19,889 nucleotides of DNA from Cochliopodium minus (GCA_024220525.1 JAMYWO010000529.1:1-19889); one strand, 5' to 3'. Positions 1 through 10,928 are shown, counted from the first letter of the stretch. Program-made: numbers and translations. The notes: a model not told the origin generated them from the letters alone.

Positions 1-942
1 CCATAGTGATGCAGAAATAACTCACATAAGAGAGAATATAATTGGTAAAATTAATAAAATAAAAATATATAATAAAAAAATAAAATATGAAATAAAAAAA
101 ATAAAAATTAAATAAAACTAAATAAAAAATGTGAAATAAAAAATAAAAATAAATAAAAAATATGAAAGAAAAAAAATAAAATGAAAAAGAAAAAGAAAAA
201 GAAAAAATTTCAAATTAATTTTAAATTGAAATAGAAACAAATGGGTAGAAATGTTTATTAGTGTGATTTTTTTCACGTCTTATCTTGGCTGGAACATCTT
301 TTTTTACACTCACACCAAAAATTGGCCGTATCAGTTTCAGGCCTCCCTTTGGAACCTCTTAAAGGGAATTCCCTTCTACTTTTGTATGATTCTTGCTTCT
401 GGTCTTTTTTATTTTCTTGGAAAGCTTGCTAATTATGGTAAACTTAAAATAAAATAAAAATAAAAATATATGAAATAAATAAAATAAAATAAAAAATAAA
501 ATAAAATAAAATAAAATAAAATAAAAAATAAAATAAAAATAAATAACAAAAAATAAAAATAAATAACAAAAAATAAAAAAAAATAAAATAAAATAAAATA
601 AAATAAAATAAAATAAAATAAAATAAAATAAAAAATAAAATAAAAAATATTCATATAAAACAAATAAAATAAAAAATATTTATAATGAAAATATCGAATA
701 AAAAAAAAATAAATAAAACAAAACAATAAAATTAAAAAATTAAAAAATTAATTAATCAAATTAATAAAATAAAATAAAATAATTTAAAATAAAATAATTT
801 TTATTTTAAAGGAATATGGTATCAAAGAATGAAAGACAAAGAAAAGAAGGCTCTTTTGACTATCAAGAGAAGAGAAGCAGAAAGTATGATAGACATTAAG
901 TGTTATGGTGACGACATGGTCTACCAAATCGATAACCTATAA
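1..942 (+). CDS. Two-helix membrane protein, 5' end outside window
   Basis: I do not recognise the family. Three exons join in frame: 1-44 (codons begin at base 2), 249-437 and 812-942, ending in TAA. Introns 45-248 and 438-811 have GTAAAA and GTAAAC donors and TAG and AAG acceptors, and every junction is phase 1. The visible product is about 120 residues. It has a short polar stretch, then two hydrophobic segments (around FISVIFFTSYLGWNIFFY and GIPFYFCMILASGLFYFLG) separated by a loop with several aromatic residues. It ends in a charged tail of about 50 residues rich in Lys, Arg, Glu and Asp. It is probably an integral membrane protein with two helices near its C-terminus and a soluble tail; further helices may lie upstream. 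It runs tail to tail with the next gene, 135 nt away. The exon structure is well supported; the function is open. Confidence 0.6.
183..206. repeat. (GAAAAA)4 microsatellite in intron
   Basis: Four tandem copies of GAAAAA lie inside the first visible intron of the left-edge gene, about 40 nt before its acceptor. The rest of that intron is also A-rich low-complexity sequence. Confidence 0.85.
481..660. repeat. (AAAAT)n microsatellite block filling an intron
   Basis: Bases 581-630 are ten perfect copies of AAATA. A less regular AAAAT block precedes them at about 481-530. Between the two blocks a 20-bp unit occurs twice back to back (531-550 and 551-570). The whole tract lies in intron 438-811 of the left-edge gene. 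The long Phe/Tyr-rich antisense ORF here is a by-product of the repeat. Confidence 0.9.
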
Positions 943-1077
943 TAAAAAGAACCTCTAAAAAAAAAAAATTAAAAAAATTTAAAAAAAAAAAAATTTTGTT
1001 TTCCGAAAAAAATATTTCCTCAAAAAAAAGACCTTTTTATTTTTTTTTTTTTATTTGACAAAATTTTTTTTTTTTCC

Positions 1078-2538
1078 TCAAAAATTTAATTGAGCGCCAT
1101 TAAACAATCCAGAATCCTTTACATATTTGCTATCTGGTAACCAAGTATAGTCATAAGGAGCACGAAGTTTATGAGGAGAAACGAAAACGTCACTAGTAAA
1201 ATCCCCTTTAAAAAACTTGACATTTTTTTGAATGACAATCATAAATTTCGACAAAGTTGCATTAGAGGAGACTTTTACTTTATGTGAGAGAACGATGATG
1301 TCGTTTTTATCCACTTCGTTGATGGTGATTTTCCAGTCTTGGTCCAAGTAAATTTCTTTCCATGTTTTATGGCGGTCAGTTTTATTCGATAATAAATAAG
1401 GAAATTCTCTTTGGACTCTCATTTTCCTTTATTTAAATATGAAGAAAAAATGAAAAATGAAACTTTAATATAAAAAAATAAAAAAATTAAATTCAAGATT
1501 TTATCAAATTAAATTTTTAATTTTTTTAAATTTATAAATTTTTTTTTAAAATTTTTTTTTATTACCAATGAGAATCACTTTCAAAATATTTTTTCCATTT
1601 CTTACAAACAGTTATTATTTGAGGCATTTCATTAGTCTTTAAATAAGAAAGGATGATGGGCCAACAAGGAGCGGGGATCTCTTGGATAGGAAATTTTTCT
1701 TTTATTTCATTTTCTTCAACCAAAACAAATTTTTCTGTGCAATGTGGGAACTCAGTAAATATTAATTCCTCATCATCTCCTATAAATTTCAAATTAAAAA
1801 TAAAATTTATAAATAATGAAAATGTAAAAAAATAAAAATTAAAATTGTAAAAAATTTTAACAAAAAAAAAAGAAGAATTTAAAAAGAAAAAAGAAAAAAT
1901 AAAAAATAATGAATATAAAAATAAATAAAAAATGAAAATAAAAAATTTTTTAAAACAAAAAATTAAAAATTAAATATTTAAAATGAAAAATGATAATTAG
2001 TGTAAAGAATTTACCATTAAAATTTTTTATATGATTATTTAATTTGTAATTGTGGTTGGTATAATAACTATATTGGTTAACTCCATCATTCATCCGACTC
2101 CGACCACCACCATTAGCACCATTAACACTAAAATTATTATTCTCCTCAACAGTATTATTGAGAAACCTCTCCCTATGACCATTGTACACACCACTCCTCT
2201 CCGTGACGCTTCCCGAAGTGTTATTCTTTCTAAAATGAACGTTGTTCTTCATTTTAATGGTGTTTGAAAAATCTTTCTTGATGAATTGTTCAAAGGGAGT
2301 GTGTCCTATGAAAACGTAGTGCAGAAAATTTTTCGGGATGTTTTTGTAGAGAGATCTGAACAGTCTTGCTTCGTTTGAATTCGAAATTTCTTCGATTTCT
2401 TTTCCCGTTCGGAGGATCATGTAGTACATGAACTGTTTTCTTTTGTTGTTGTCGTACAGGTACCTTTCTACTTTCATGTAGTGACAGTTCCCGTACTTTT
2501 CTTCGTCTTCTTTGTTGATGAACCTCACCAGCTTGTTT
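1078..2538 (-). CDS. F-box domain protein, three or more exons
   Basis: Probable substrate-binding subunit of an SCF-type (Skp1-cullin-F-box) ubiquitin ligase. Exons on the minus strand are 2538-2015, 1779-1566 and 1426-1078 (TGA stop). Introns 2014-1780 and 1565-1427 start GTAAAT and GTAATA and end ATAG and AAAG; phases match at both. The order is a charged N-terminal region, an Asn/Gly-rich linker of about 60 residues at the end of the first exon, then the F-box. The F-box opens with IPAPCWPIILSYLKTNEM, follows with VCKKWKKYF, and runs across the last intron into TWKEIYLDQDW. About 80 residues of probable beta-rich C-terminal domain follow. No in-frame ATG opens exon 2538-2015; coding-like sequence continues upstream to a TTAG acceptor at 2540-2539, so a first exon is missing. 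Exon 3312-3098 fits in phase. The substrate domain is not recognised. Confidence 0.65.
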
Positions 2539-3097
2539 CTAAGTTTTCTTTCATTTTTTTTTTTTTTAATGATAAATTTGTGAGCTTTTTTTTGATATTA
2601 TAGATCTTTTTTTTGACTATCAAATGGTTTTATGAAGAAAATATCAATGTCTATGTGAAATACTCACAAAGATTTATTAATTTATATTTAAATTAATTCC
2701 AAAGATTAAAATAATTATTATATTTTATTTTCCTCTCTCATTTGATCTTTTTAAATTCATCTTTCATGTCTAATTCCTCTTTTGATCATAAATAATTTTT
2801 TTTCCTCTATTGAATATTTATTACTGGTAATTTTTTTTTTTTTGCCAAAATGAAGTTTTGGAGTGTATATTCTTCAATATTATCGAATGATTCGGATTTC
2901 CCATAAGTGTATATAAGTATATATATAGATTATATACTCTTATCACTAATATATCTCTGTGATTTGTTCTTAATGATCGAAATTAAAATGAAATTGAGAA
3001 TTTATAGAATCATCCTCGTGATTCTTTGAAGATGAATCAACATAAAACCCAATCTTCGAAAGATACAATAAAATAAATTAAAAATATTTATTTATAC
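2539..3097 (-). other. Probable long first intron of the F-box gene
   Basis: This 559-nt stretch begins GTATAA and ends TTAG on the minus strand. It would connect exon 3312-3098 to exon 2538-2015 in phase, making a protein of about 433 residues. It would be the longest intron in the window and its acceptor follows a purine-rich stretch, so the join is uncertain. The alternative is intergenic DNA between a short gene and the F-box gene. An open stretch at about 3053-2960 looks weakly coding but does not fit the phase. Confidence 0.35.
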
Positions 3098-3312
3098 CGT
3101 TCATCAATAGAGAATGATTTTTTGATATCCAATGTCTTTTCTGAGAAGATCTTATTCATCTGGATCAATTGCAATTTTAGCGGATTGATTTTGAGATTCA
3201 AAACCCCCTTTTTGATGGGGACCGGAGATTCAGTTTGTTTGGAATGATGATAAATTTTTATATCTTCTATAATATTATCATCACTTGATGATTCTTCTCG
3301 ATCTTCGCTCAT
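3098..3312 (-). CDS. Acidic N-terminal exon, likely start of the F-box gene
   Basis: A true ATG at 3312 in an A-rich context opens a run beginning MSEDREESSSDD. It continues with Lys/Leu-rich helical sequence for 71 codons to a GTATAA donor at 3097. Read without splicing it would stop at 3088 as a 74-residue protein. Spliced to the TTAG acceptor at 2540-2539 it would supply the N-terminus that the F-box gene lacks. A third option is a 44-nt intron (3097-3054), which would add only about 17 residues before a stop. No domain is recognised. The acidic Ser-rich start looks disordered. That it is coding is likely; which model is right is not decided. Confidence 0.45.
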
Positions 3313-3622
3313 TTATTTTTTTTTAATTTTATTTCAATATTTTTTTTGAAGTTAAAATTATTTTTTAAAATATCAATAAGCCTCCTTGAAGTTTAAAAGG
3401 GAGATATAATGACCAAAATAGAATATTTTTTTGGCCTTAATTAATTCTATTCTTTTTATAAATGTTCGGAAGAGAGCGCAATAAAAATTTAAATATTTGA
3501 TTGAAATTTCAAGATGATTTTTTTTTATAAATAAAAAAAATGAATTAATTCCAAAAAAAAAAAATGAATCTTTTTGAAGTTCCCAAATTTTTTATTTTTT
3601 TTTAAGAAAGGGTTAAGAAGAA
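3313..3622. other. Intergenic, nothing recognised
   Basis: 310 nt of A/T-rich DNA between two minus-strand genes. It should hold the 3' end of the large Asn/Pro-rich gene, with an AATAAA-like stretch on the minus strand just below 3605, and the promoter of the next gene. No ORF, RNA or repeat is evident. Confidence 0.6.
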
Positions 3623-6600
3623 TCAGTATTTGTTAGTGTTGAACAGATTGTTCTGGGGAACGTTGTTTGATAAACCCCAAATGTTGCCTGTACTACCAGA
3701 AACACCCGTATTAGAACGAAAGTTTGGGTTGTCAAAAAGAGGAGGAGGATTTCCCTGGGGGGAAGAGTGTTTACTTGGAAACAACTCAAAGTTGTTGGAC
3801 CATAGATTATAACCTTTAGAAGGAGAAACGTTAACATTGTTTGTAGATGGTGAATAGTGGTTGTTGGGGTTGGAGGGGACAGTGTTGGTGAAGAAAGAAG
3901 TGAATTTAGATTCTTTTTCCATGTTTTGCGGAGGTTGGCTGAACAAGTTTGGAGGGAGCAAATTGGAAGAAGGATGGACGTTGTAGGGGAGGTTGTTGGT
4001 GAGATTGGGCTGGGTAAAGGAAGGAAAGGGAGTGGGGTTGGGTTGTGATGAAGACAAAAAAGGAGACTGATGGTTATTGGAAAAAGAAGGGTTGAAACTG
4101 TTATAAGAAGGGTTGTTCATCCAGTTTGTGTCATAAGGGTGGTTTCCATAGCTTCCGTTGAAATTTCCATTGTTGAAGTTGTTAAAGTTATTGTTTTGGT
4201 GGTTGTAGTTATCGTTGGGATTGAGCAAATTTGGGAAAGGAGTAAAATTAAAATCTCTGGGAGCTTGTTGGGTGGGGTAAACGTTATTGTTGACGTTTGG
4301 GTTCAAAAGAGTGGGGCCAAAAGGGAGCGAAGGTTGTGGAATGATAGTAGGAGGATTGTTTTGGGTCGGAGGAGGAACAAAGGTGTTGGGAATAGAAGGA
4401 ACCATATTTGGTTGGACATAATTGGTATGAAGAGGAGGATTACTTGGGACGGTTTTAGGGTTAGGGACTTTTGGAGGGTTAAAAGAGTAAACGTTGGATT
4501 TTTGAGGAGTTCCTTTAGGAGAAATAACGATGGGAGTATTGTTTTTTGGGGAAGTAGAAGTGGTAGTCCCACTATTTGGAGATGTAGAAGAAGAGGAGTT
4601 GTTGGTTTGGGAAGGTAACGGAACGGAGAATTCTTCTTCAGAAGGGAAAGATTTGACAGGAGATGTTTTAATGTTGGTGTTGTTAGTAGGCGAGAACAAT
4701 GTGGAAGAAGGAATGAAGCTTTTTGAAGTGGAAGAAATGATTTTCTTCGAAGTTTTTTTGCTGAGGCGTTTCTTGTGTTCTTCCAACACTTCGAGGACAA
4801 CATCTTGAGAAATAGATTCGATCATTTGCTCAAGTAAAATGTCCGACCAATACTCACTCTCGACTTTCCTGACCTCCTTGATGATCTTCTTCTCCGCATT
4901 CTTTGCTTGCTTGGCGAGAAGTTTTTGTTTGTCCTCTTCTAATCGGATGACTTCTTGAAGATCAAACTCGTGTTGTTTCTCTGCATTTTTATACACTTTA
5001 GAGGCTATCTTGGTTGAAACAGTTTCGGACATCAACTCAATCAATTCATTAGCCAAAAGCTCCTCTTCCTCTCTTAAAATTTTGGAATTTAATTTGTCAT
5101 CAAGAGATATGACAATCTTTCTATTGTTGTTGTCTTCTTTCTCTCCCAAATTGTTGGAAATTGTCTCGTTTTGTTTTTCATTTTTCCTTAATGTCTTCTT
5201 CGCAGTTTGTTTGGTAATCTTGCCTTTTAGACCAGTTTCAGGTGGAATAACTTTGCTGGGTTTTTTTTCAGGTTTAGGAGGAGTCAAAGGAACATTCTTG
5301 TTTTCAACTGATTTATGATTCTCTACATCAGTGTTACTCTCGACATTTTTAGTAACGGTTTTCTCAACAATTTTGTTTTTAACTGGAGTAATCTCAATGT
5401 TATTTTTTGGTTTTGGATTGATAGTAGTTTTTTGGGGTACTTCTTTTGTTGGTGTAGGGACCTTAACTTTTGTTTTACCAACATTAATCTTTGAAGAATG
5501 AGAATCTTTCCCATTTTTAATATTTTCATGATCAATCTTCTCAATTAAAGTGGGTTTGTCTTCTTTCTTTTCCGACACAGGTACATAAACCTGCAATTTT
5601 TCACCTTCGAAAATGACTCTGTCCAATCGGAGCAATTCTTCTTCAGTGAAAAAAGATCTGCTTGAAATTCCTTTCACTTTTGATGCCTTTAAAAAATCTA
5701 GATTTCCACTTTCACCACTGTTGTTCGATAAGATGTTTGGTGCTAAGATACTAGGGTAATCAGAATTTTGATAAGGCTGCTTTTTAGCGTTGGTGTTCAC
5801 TTGATTGGAATAGATCATGTCTCCAAAAATCATTTTCGAGCAGAACTGGCTCATAGTATCCATCTCATCAACTTTTAAAAAAACAAAAAACAAAAATGAT
5901 TTTGAGAGTTATAGCACGTATGATTAATGAACTTGATATAGGAATATATTTCGAAATAATTTGATTTAATAAAATTTGACTGAGATGTTTTTGGAAAAAT
6001 TGATTTTTGGATGAATTGTTATTTGTTATAGCTTAATTATTAGTGATAATATTCGAAATTTTAAATGAATTTCGAGAGATATTAATTAATATTGTGGTAT
6101 AAATTTATATTTGATCGTATTTTTAAAATCACCTTTTTGAATGGATGATAAAAATTCGATTATTTCATGGATATGACATGATTTCATGTGAATAAAGATT
6201 TGATTCTCTGAATTATGGATTGTTTCATCTAATAAACACTGATATTTATGTGGGCCCTTCTTTTCTATCAAATCGTTGATATATCCATCAGTGAGATCTC
6301 TCAAAGATATTAATCTCCTTTCTTTGATTGAATTGGATTTGTTTCCTGAAAAATCTTGAAAGAATTTCTGATCTAAAAGGAGAAATATATGGTCACAAAT
6401 AAGTTAAAATTTATAAATATTTTGAATATACTCGTATCATCACTTGAATCTTTCTCCCTTGTCAATAAAAATGGAATATGTGGAGTATTCATTCCAATTC
6501 CATAACAAAATTGTTTTTGAGATCCAAAAATATTCGATAATATCTCTTCTCCAACCTTTAATGGTTTGTTCAATGGAGTATAATCAAATCCAGGATAACT

Positions 6601-6633
6601 TTTGATATTTTCTTGTTCAATTTTCTTTTTCAT
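3623..6633 (-). CDS. Large Asn/Pro-rich protein with duplicated helical motif
   Basis: Family not recognised. Proposed exons are 6633-6432, 6372-6133 and 5871-3623, giving 896 residues. Intron 6431-6373 (59 nt, GTATAT...TTAG) is clear. Intron 6132-5872 (GTGATT...TTAAAAG after a T-rich tract) has a less usual donor but keeps the frame, and no ATG occurs on this strand from 6085 to 5894. Without it there would be a 162-residue protein plus a separate gene starting at ATG 5863. After a mixed N-terminal region comes a Lys/Pro/Thr-rich linker. Then a charged helical segment carries two related motifs, LIELMSETVSTKIASKV and QMIESISQDVVLEVLEE. The final 350 or so residues are disordered, rich in Asn, Pro, Ser and Phe. 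The helices loosely recall Sac3/GANP-type mRNA-export scaffolds, but I cannot support that name. It is divergent from the Sec23-like gene. Confidence 0.55.
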
Positions 6634-6876
6634 ATGGATTCAGAGCTATTAGAATGGCAATATTATAGGTTTAAAATGAATTTGATCTCAATTTTTTTTT
6701 ATTTTACTTTTGAATTCGAAAAATTTTCACCAGTTGTTAAGATTAGGCTTTATTCATTACCAACCAAAGATTCTTTAATATCATCTTTTCAATTTAATTG
6801 CTTACTCATTCAAAATAAAAAAATGGAACATTTTCAAATTTATAAAAAAAAAAAAATAACGTGATTTATTGACAAA
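6634..6876. promoter_or_regulatory. Divergent intergenic promoter region
   Basis: 243 nt separate the ATG of the large minus-strand gene (6633) from the ATG of the Sec23-like gene (6877), so both promoters must lie here or overlap. At 6631-6636 the palindrome CATATG puts start codons back to back on both strands. The plus-strand one opens a 77-codon reading frame (6634-6864) without recognisable features. No specific transcription-factor site can be named. An A-run ends shortly before the Sec23-like start. Confidence 0.45.
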
Positions 6877-9800
6877 ATGATTGAAGAACCACCAAGTGAT
6901 AGTAATTTATTACTATCAAATCAAATAAATAATAATATATCAAACAATAATCAAAATATACATCAAAATGTGATAAATATGAATATTAACAACATAGGAA
7001 ACAATCATAAACAACCAAGCAAAGAAATATTACAAGATAATATAATTCATTTCAATAGTAGCAAGTTGATAAACAATCCACAAATAGCACAACCTATCCC
7101 ATTGGGATTTACACTTACACCATTTAAAAAGGTGGAGAATATACCAATATTACAAAGACCACCTTTGAAATGCTCAAATTGCAAATGCATATTGAATCTT
7201 CATTCAAAATTAGATACAAAGACAGGGATATGGAAATGTAATTTGTGTTCACACGAGAATAATTCAAGTGATGAAGAATCTATCTCATTTTATCCAGAAT
7301 TATGCCACGATGCAGTAGAATATATCGATCCAACACAACAATTCTCTTTAATAACATCAGTAAATGTAGAAGAACAAAAGAAGACCTATTTCTTTCTTAT
7401 AGATCTCAATCTGGAGAAGATACAGCTCAAAGTGATTAAGGAATCGATCATATCAACCATCAAAAATCATATGGAACTCAAATCGAAGAAAGGAGACACG
7501 AATAATAAGATTGAAGAAAACAAATCAGAAAGAATGGCCCTCATCACCTTCTCCAACATCATTTCGATCTATCAATTCAACAAGATCTCATCATTGACAG
7601 CCATATCAGTGTCTGGGGTCAAAGGATTATCAATGGAAGAGAGGGAATTCATAAATAGAAATAAGAACAACTTCTTCCTTCCATTTGATTGCTCCTCTAT
7701 TGCTAAAATCGAGAAATTCTTTGATATCTTGTATGATCAAGCCAAGGAGCCTCCAAACTTCAAGGATCAGAATGTTCCGTTGAGAACCCAAAGACAGATG
7801 CTCTCTCAGTACAAGGAATTCCAGAGAATTTCTCAGAGGGCCTTAGGTTCTGCTTTAGATATCTCCCTTTACCTCTCGGGTGCCAAGTATGAGAGCAATG
7901 ATCCTATTTTGAATGAACAAGTCCCTCCTATTGGTGGGAGAATCTTTGTATTGACCAATGGTGCTCCGAATTTGGGAGAAGGTAAAAAGGAATTTCAATA
8001 TTTTATAATATATGGGTTTGATATTAAAAGAGATCTTTATCGAAAGATAATAGCTTGAAAGAATCATTTTCTTAAAAAAAATTGGATGTTTTAATTGATA
8101 TCACAATTTCTTAATTATACTATACATACATTGATATATATGACAATGATTAACATATCTTTATGAGATAGATATTTTTATTTTTGAATGGAGATATCAA
8201 TAGTATTTAATCTATCCTTTCCATAATCAAGAAAAAAAATAATTTAAAAGAAACAGAATAATACATCAAAAAAAAAAATTCTTTTCAAACAATGATGCTC
8301 TCCTCTAACAATTCTTTTTTAAATGACAAATTTTATAGGATCGGTTGCAGATCTAATTGAATCAATAGAAAAAAACGGTTTTCCAAATGTCGTGACCACT
8401 TCGGGCTACGACAGATCATCACAGTTTTATACAGACCGTGCCTATATAGCAGCTAAGAACAATTTTGCGATAGATCTTTATTTGCAAGGCTTTGTCAACT
8501 TTTGTGTTCCTGTCTTGCAAAACGCGGTTCTTTCCAACGGAGGAACTTTGATCACTTTACCTGATTATAACACTCTTTCCTTAACAAAATCTTTTACTTT
8601 GTCTTTACAAAATGGTAACATTAATTTTTTTTTCATTTTTGTTGAGCATTTTAATTATTTTTTGATAAACAAATTTTATACATGCAGTTAAGAAATTTTT
8701 TTCTATATTTCATTTATGAATCTTAATATAAAAAAATTGGGTTTTTATTAATGTTATTTTCGAATTATTTTGATTTATTTTTCAATATAATTCTGTTTTG
8801 ATTTGAAATAATTTTAATTTTATTTTTAATTTTATTTAAAGGTTTTTTTTTTTGAATACAATTTTATTTAGGAGAAAAAAGATCATCAAGCATATCTATT
8901 TATACAAGCCATGGTATTTTAGTAAATCATATTATTGGACCAATTTTGTCAGAGAAGAAGCAAGAAAATTCCTCAGAAAAGTATTGGGTGGGTTGTTCTG
9001 ATGAATCCTGCTCTTTTTCTGTGTATTACAATGTAGTTGAGCCTATCCTCTCTTCTGAAATTTTTTTCCAATTTAAAATATCATATGTCAATTCTGGTAT
9101 TTAATTTTTTTTGAAAAATAAAAAAAAAAATTTGAAAAATACAAAAAATATATAACTAAAATTAATTAAAAATGACAGAATTTTTTTTTTTTATTAATTT
9201 AAAAAGTTGAAATTAACATTTTTTAAAAGAAAAATTAAGTTCAAAAATAACTTTAAAATTATAATACAATGAAACATTTTTTAAAACAAAAATTATAATA
9301 AAATGATCCAACAAAAATGATCCAACAATAAAAACAAAATAATTTAAAAATAATTTTGAAATTTTTTTTTTATAAAATAGAAAACCAGAGGATATTCAGA
9401 GTTGTCACCAAGAAAATCGAAATAGTGGGAAACAACAACCTCTTTTATAACTCCATCAACGGAAACGTAACCTCGGTTTTGCTCGCCAAAAAGGCGATCG
9501 TTTTGTTCCGCAAAGAAAGAAACTCTGCTTCTGCCAAAAGTTTTCTGGACAAATCTCTCATTAACATCGTCAAGTGTTTGGGTGTTTTTGAGTTTGCGAA
9601 CTTTACATTACCACAACTTTGTTCAAATCTTCCAAAATTGTAAAAATAATTTTCATTTAATTCTTTAATATTTTTTATAATTTTATTCACTTATTTTTCT
9701 ATTTTTTATAATATATTTATTTTTATTTTATTTTTATTTTAATTGTTTATTTTTTGTTTGAAAATTTAGATATTTCATATAAGAAATTTTTTATTTTCAT

Positions 9801-10785
9801 TTTTAATTTCACTTTTTAAGAACATACTTTTTATTTTAAAAGTTTAAATTTTTTTTTACTTTTTTTTTTTTTAGAATTTATTTAGTAAAGAGGGGACCAA
9901 TGTTGGGAGGAATATTACAACATTCAGACGACATAGATTTTCACTGCGGAGTTTTTCTCAAGAGCAACTTTGAAGATTCGATGAGGATGATAGACCCCGC
10001 CCTCTTAAAAATAAACGAGAGGAATGTGATAGAGAAAGAGGGCATATTGATAGAATCTTTGCAAAATGACCAGTTTAGTATTTATAAAGTTCCTTTCGAA
10101 ACTTTGAGTTTAAGATCTAATTGGATATTGGGTAATAAAAAAAAAAATTATTAATTTGTTTTTTGTTATTATTTTTTTACTCATTATTTTTTTGTCTTTA
10201 TTTTTGTCTTTATTAAATATTTTTCAATATTGAAATTATTTGTTTTTTTTTTAATTATTCATTTGAATTTATAATCATTTTTTAATTTTATTTTTTTTAA
10301 TATTGCTTGATTATTTTTTTTATCTATTAGTAAAATTCTTATTTTTAATTAAATTATTTGTTTTTTAATTTTTAATTATTAATTTAATTTGTTTTTTTGT
10401 CTTTTGTTGATTTTTACTTTTTTTAGGACTCGATCACCATTTACATGTTTTTGTTTGGAGAGGTTGTGAATCTAACAAAAAAGAGACAGAAGAAGCATAC
10501 CAATACCTCCTCTCCATACTGCTCAAACAAATCGAGAACAGATTTCCCATCCCGCAAGTCTCTTTTTTCGAAGAAGGAGACTCAATGGCAAGGTTTATGT
10601 CTTGTAGATTAACTCCCAACCACAAAGATGTTTTGCAGGATCAAATCAAATCTTTTCCAAAGTTTGAGCTTATGAATGAGGAGGAAAGAAAGAAAATTTT
10701 ATCCAAGTTTCCTCAGACCGATGAACCTTCTTGTTATCAGTATATCAAATCCATTTCTTTACAAATAACACAAAATAATAAATAA
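6877..10785 (+). CDS. sec23: Sec23-like COPII coat protein, six exons
   Basis: Sec23 is the COPII inner-coat subunit and the Sar1 GTPase activator at ER exit sites. Exons 6877-7981, 8339-8614, 8872-9096, 9381-9639, 9875-10131 and 10427-10785 encode 826 residues; five GT-AG introns (235-357 nt) agree in phase. An Asn-rich extension (about 1-70) precedes the Sec23 start (LGFTLTPFKK). Next comes the zinc finger (C99, C102, C121, C124), then YPELC. A vWA-like trunk includes GGRIFVLTNGAPNLGEG. Then follow the beta-sandwich, the helical domain (KAIVLFRK... then VKRGPMLGG) and a gelsolin-like C-terminus. FPIPQ plus SMARFMSCRLTPNHKD matches the FPMPR plus QARFLLSKVNPS region of Sec23; R763 sits where the GAP arginine is expected. 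Sequence outside these blocks is divergent, so this may be a paralogue rather than the housekeeping Sec23. No Sec24 is in the window. Confidence 0.88.
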
Positions 10786-10921
10786 TATTCAAATTAATTA
10801 AATAAATTAAATAAATATTTTTTTTATAACTCAAAAAGAAAAGAAAAGAGAAGATATCCCCAAAATCAAACTCAAATCCTCCAATATTAAAAAATTAAAA
10901 AATCAAAAAATTAACAATTAT

Positions 10922-10928
10922 AAAAAAA
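10922..10928 (-). terminator. RNA polymerase III oligo-T terminator
   Basis: A run of seven T on the minus strand begins 6 nt after the 3' end of the tRNA-Asp gene. This is the normal Pol III stop signal. Confidence 0.8.

Noticed and set aside
433-726. 97-residue Phe/Tyr/Ile-rich minus-strand ORF
   Set aside because: It is the antisense reading of the (AAAAT)n microsatellite inside a well-supported intron.
4070-4803. Long ORFs on the plus strand and in a second minus frame (182 and 166 residues)
   Set aside because: They are shadows of the Asn/Pro-rich coding exon 5871-3623, caused by its biased codons; no domains or start contexts.
6877-10785. Sec23-like region as a pseudogene broken by frameshifts and stops
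   Set aside because: Each break falls at a GT-AG intron with matching phase, and the joined product keeps Sec23 landmarks to the end.
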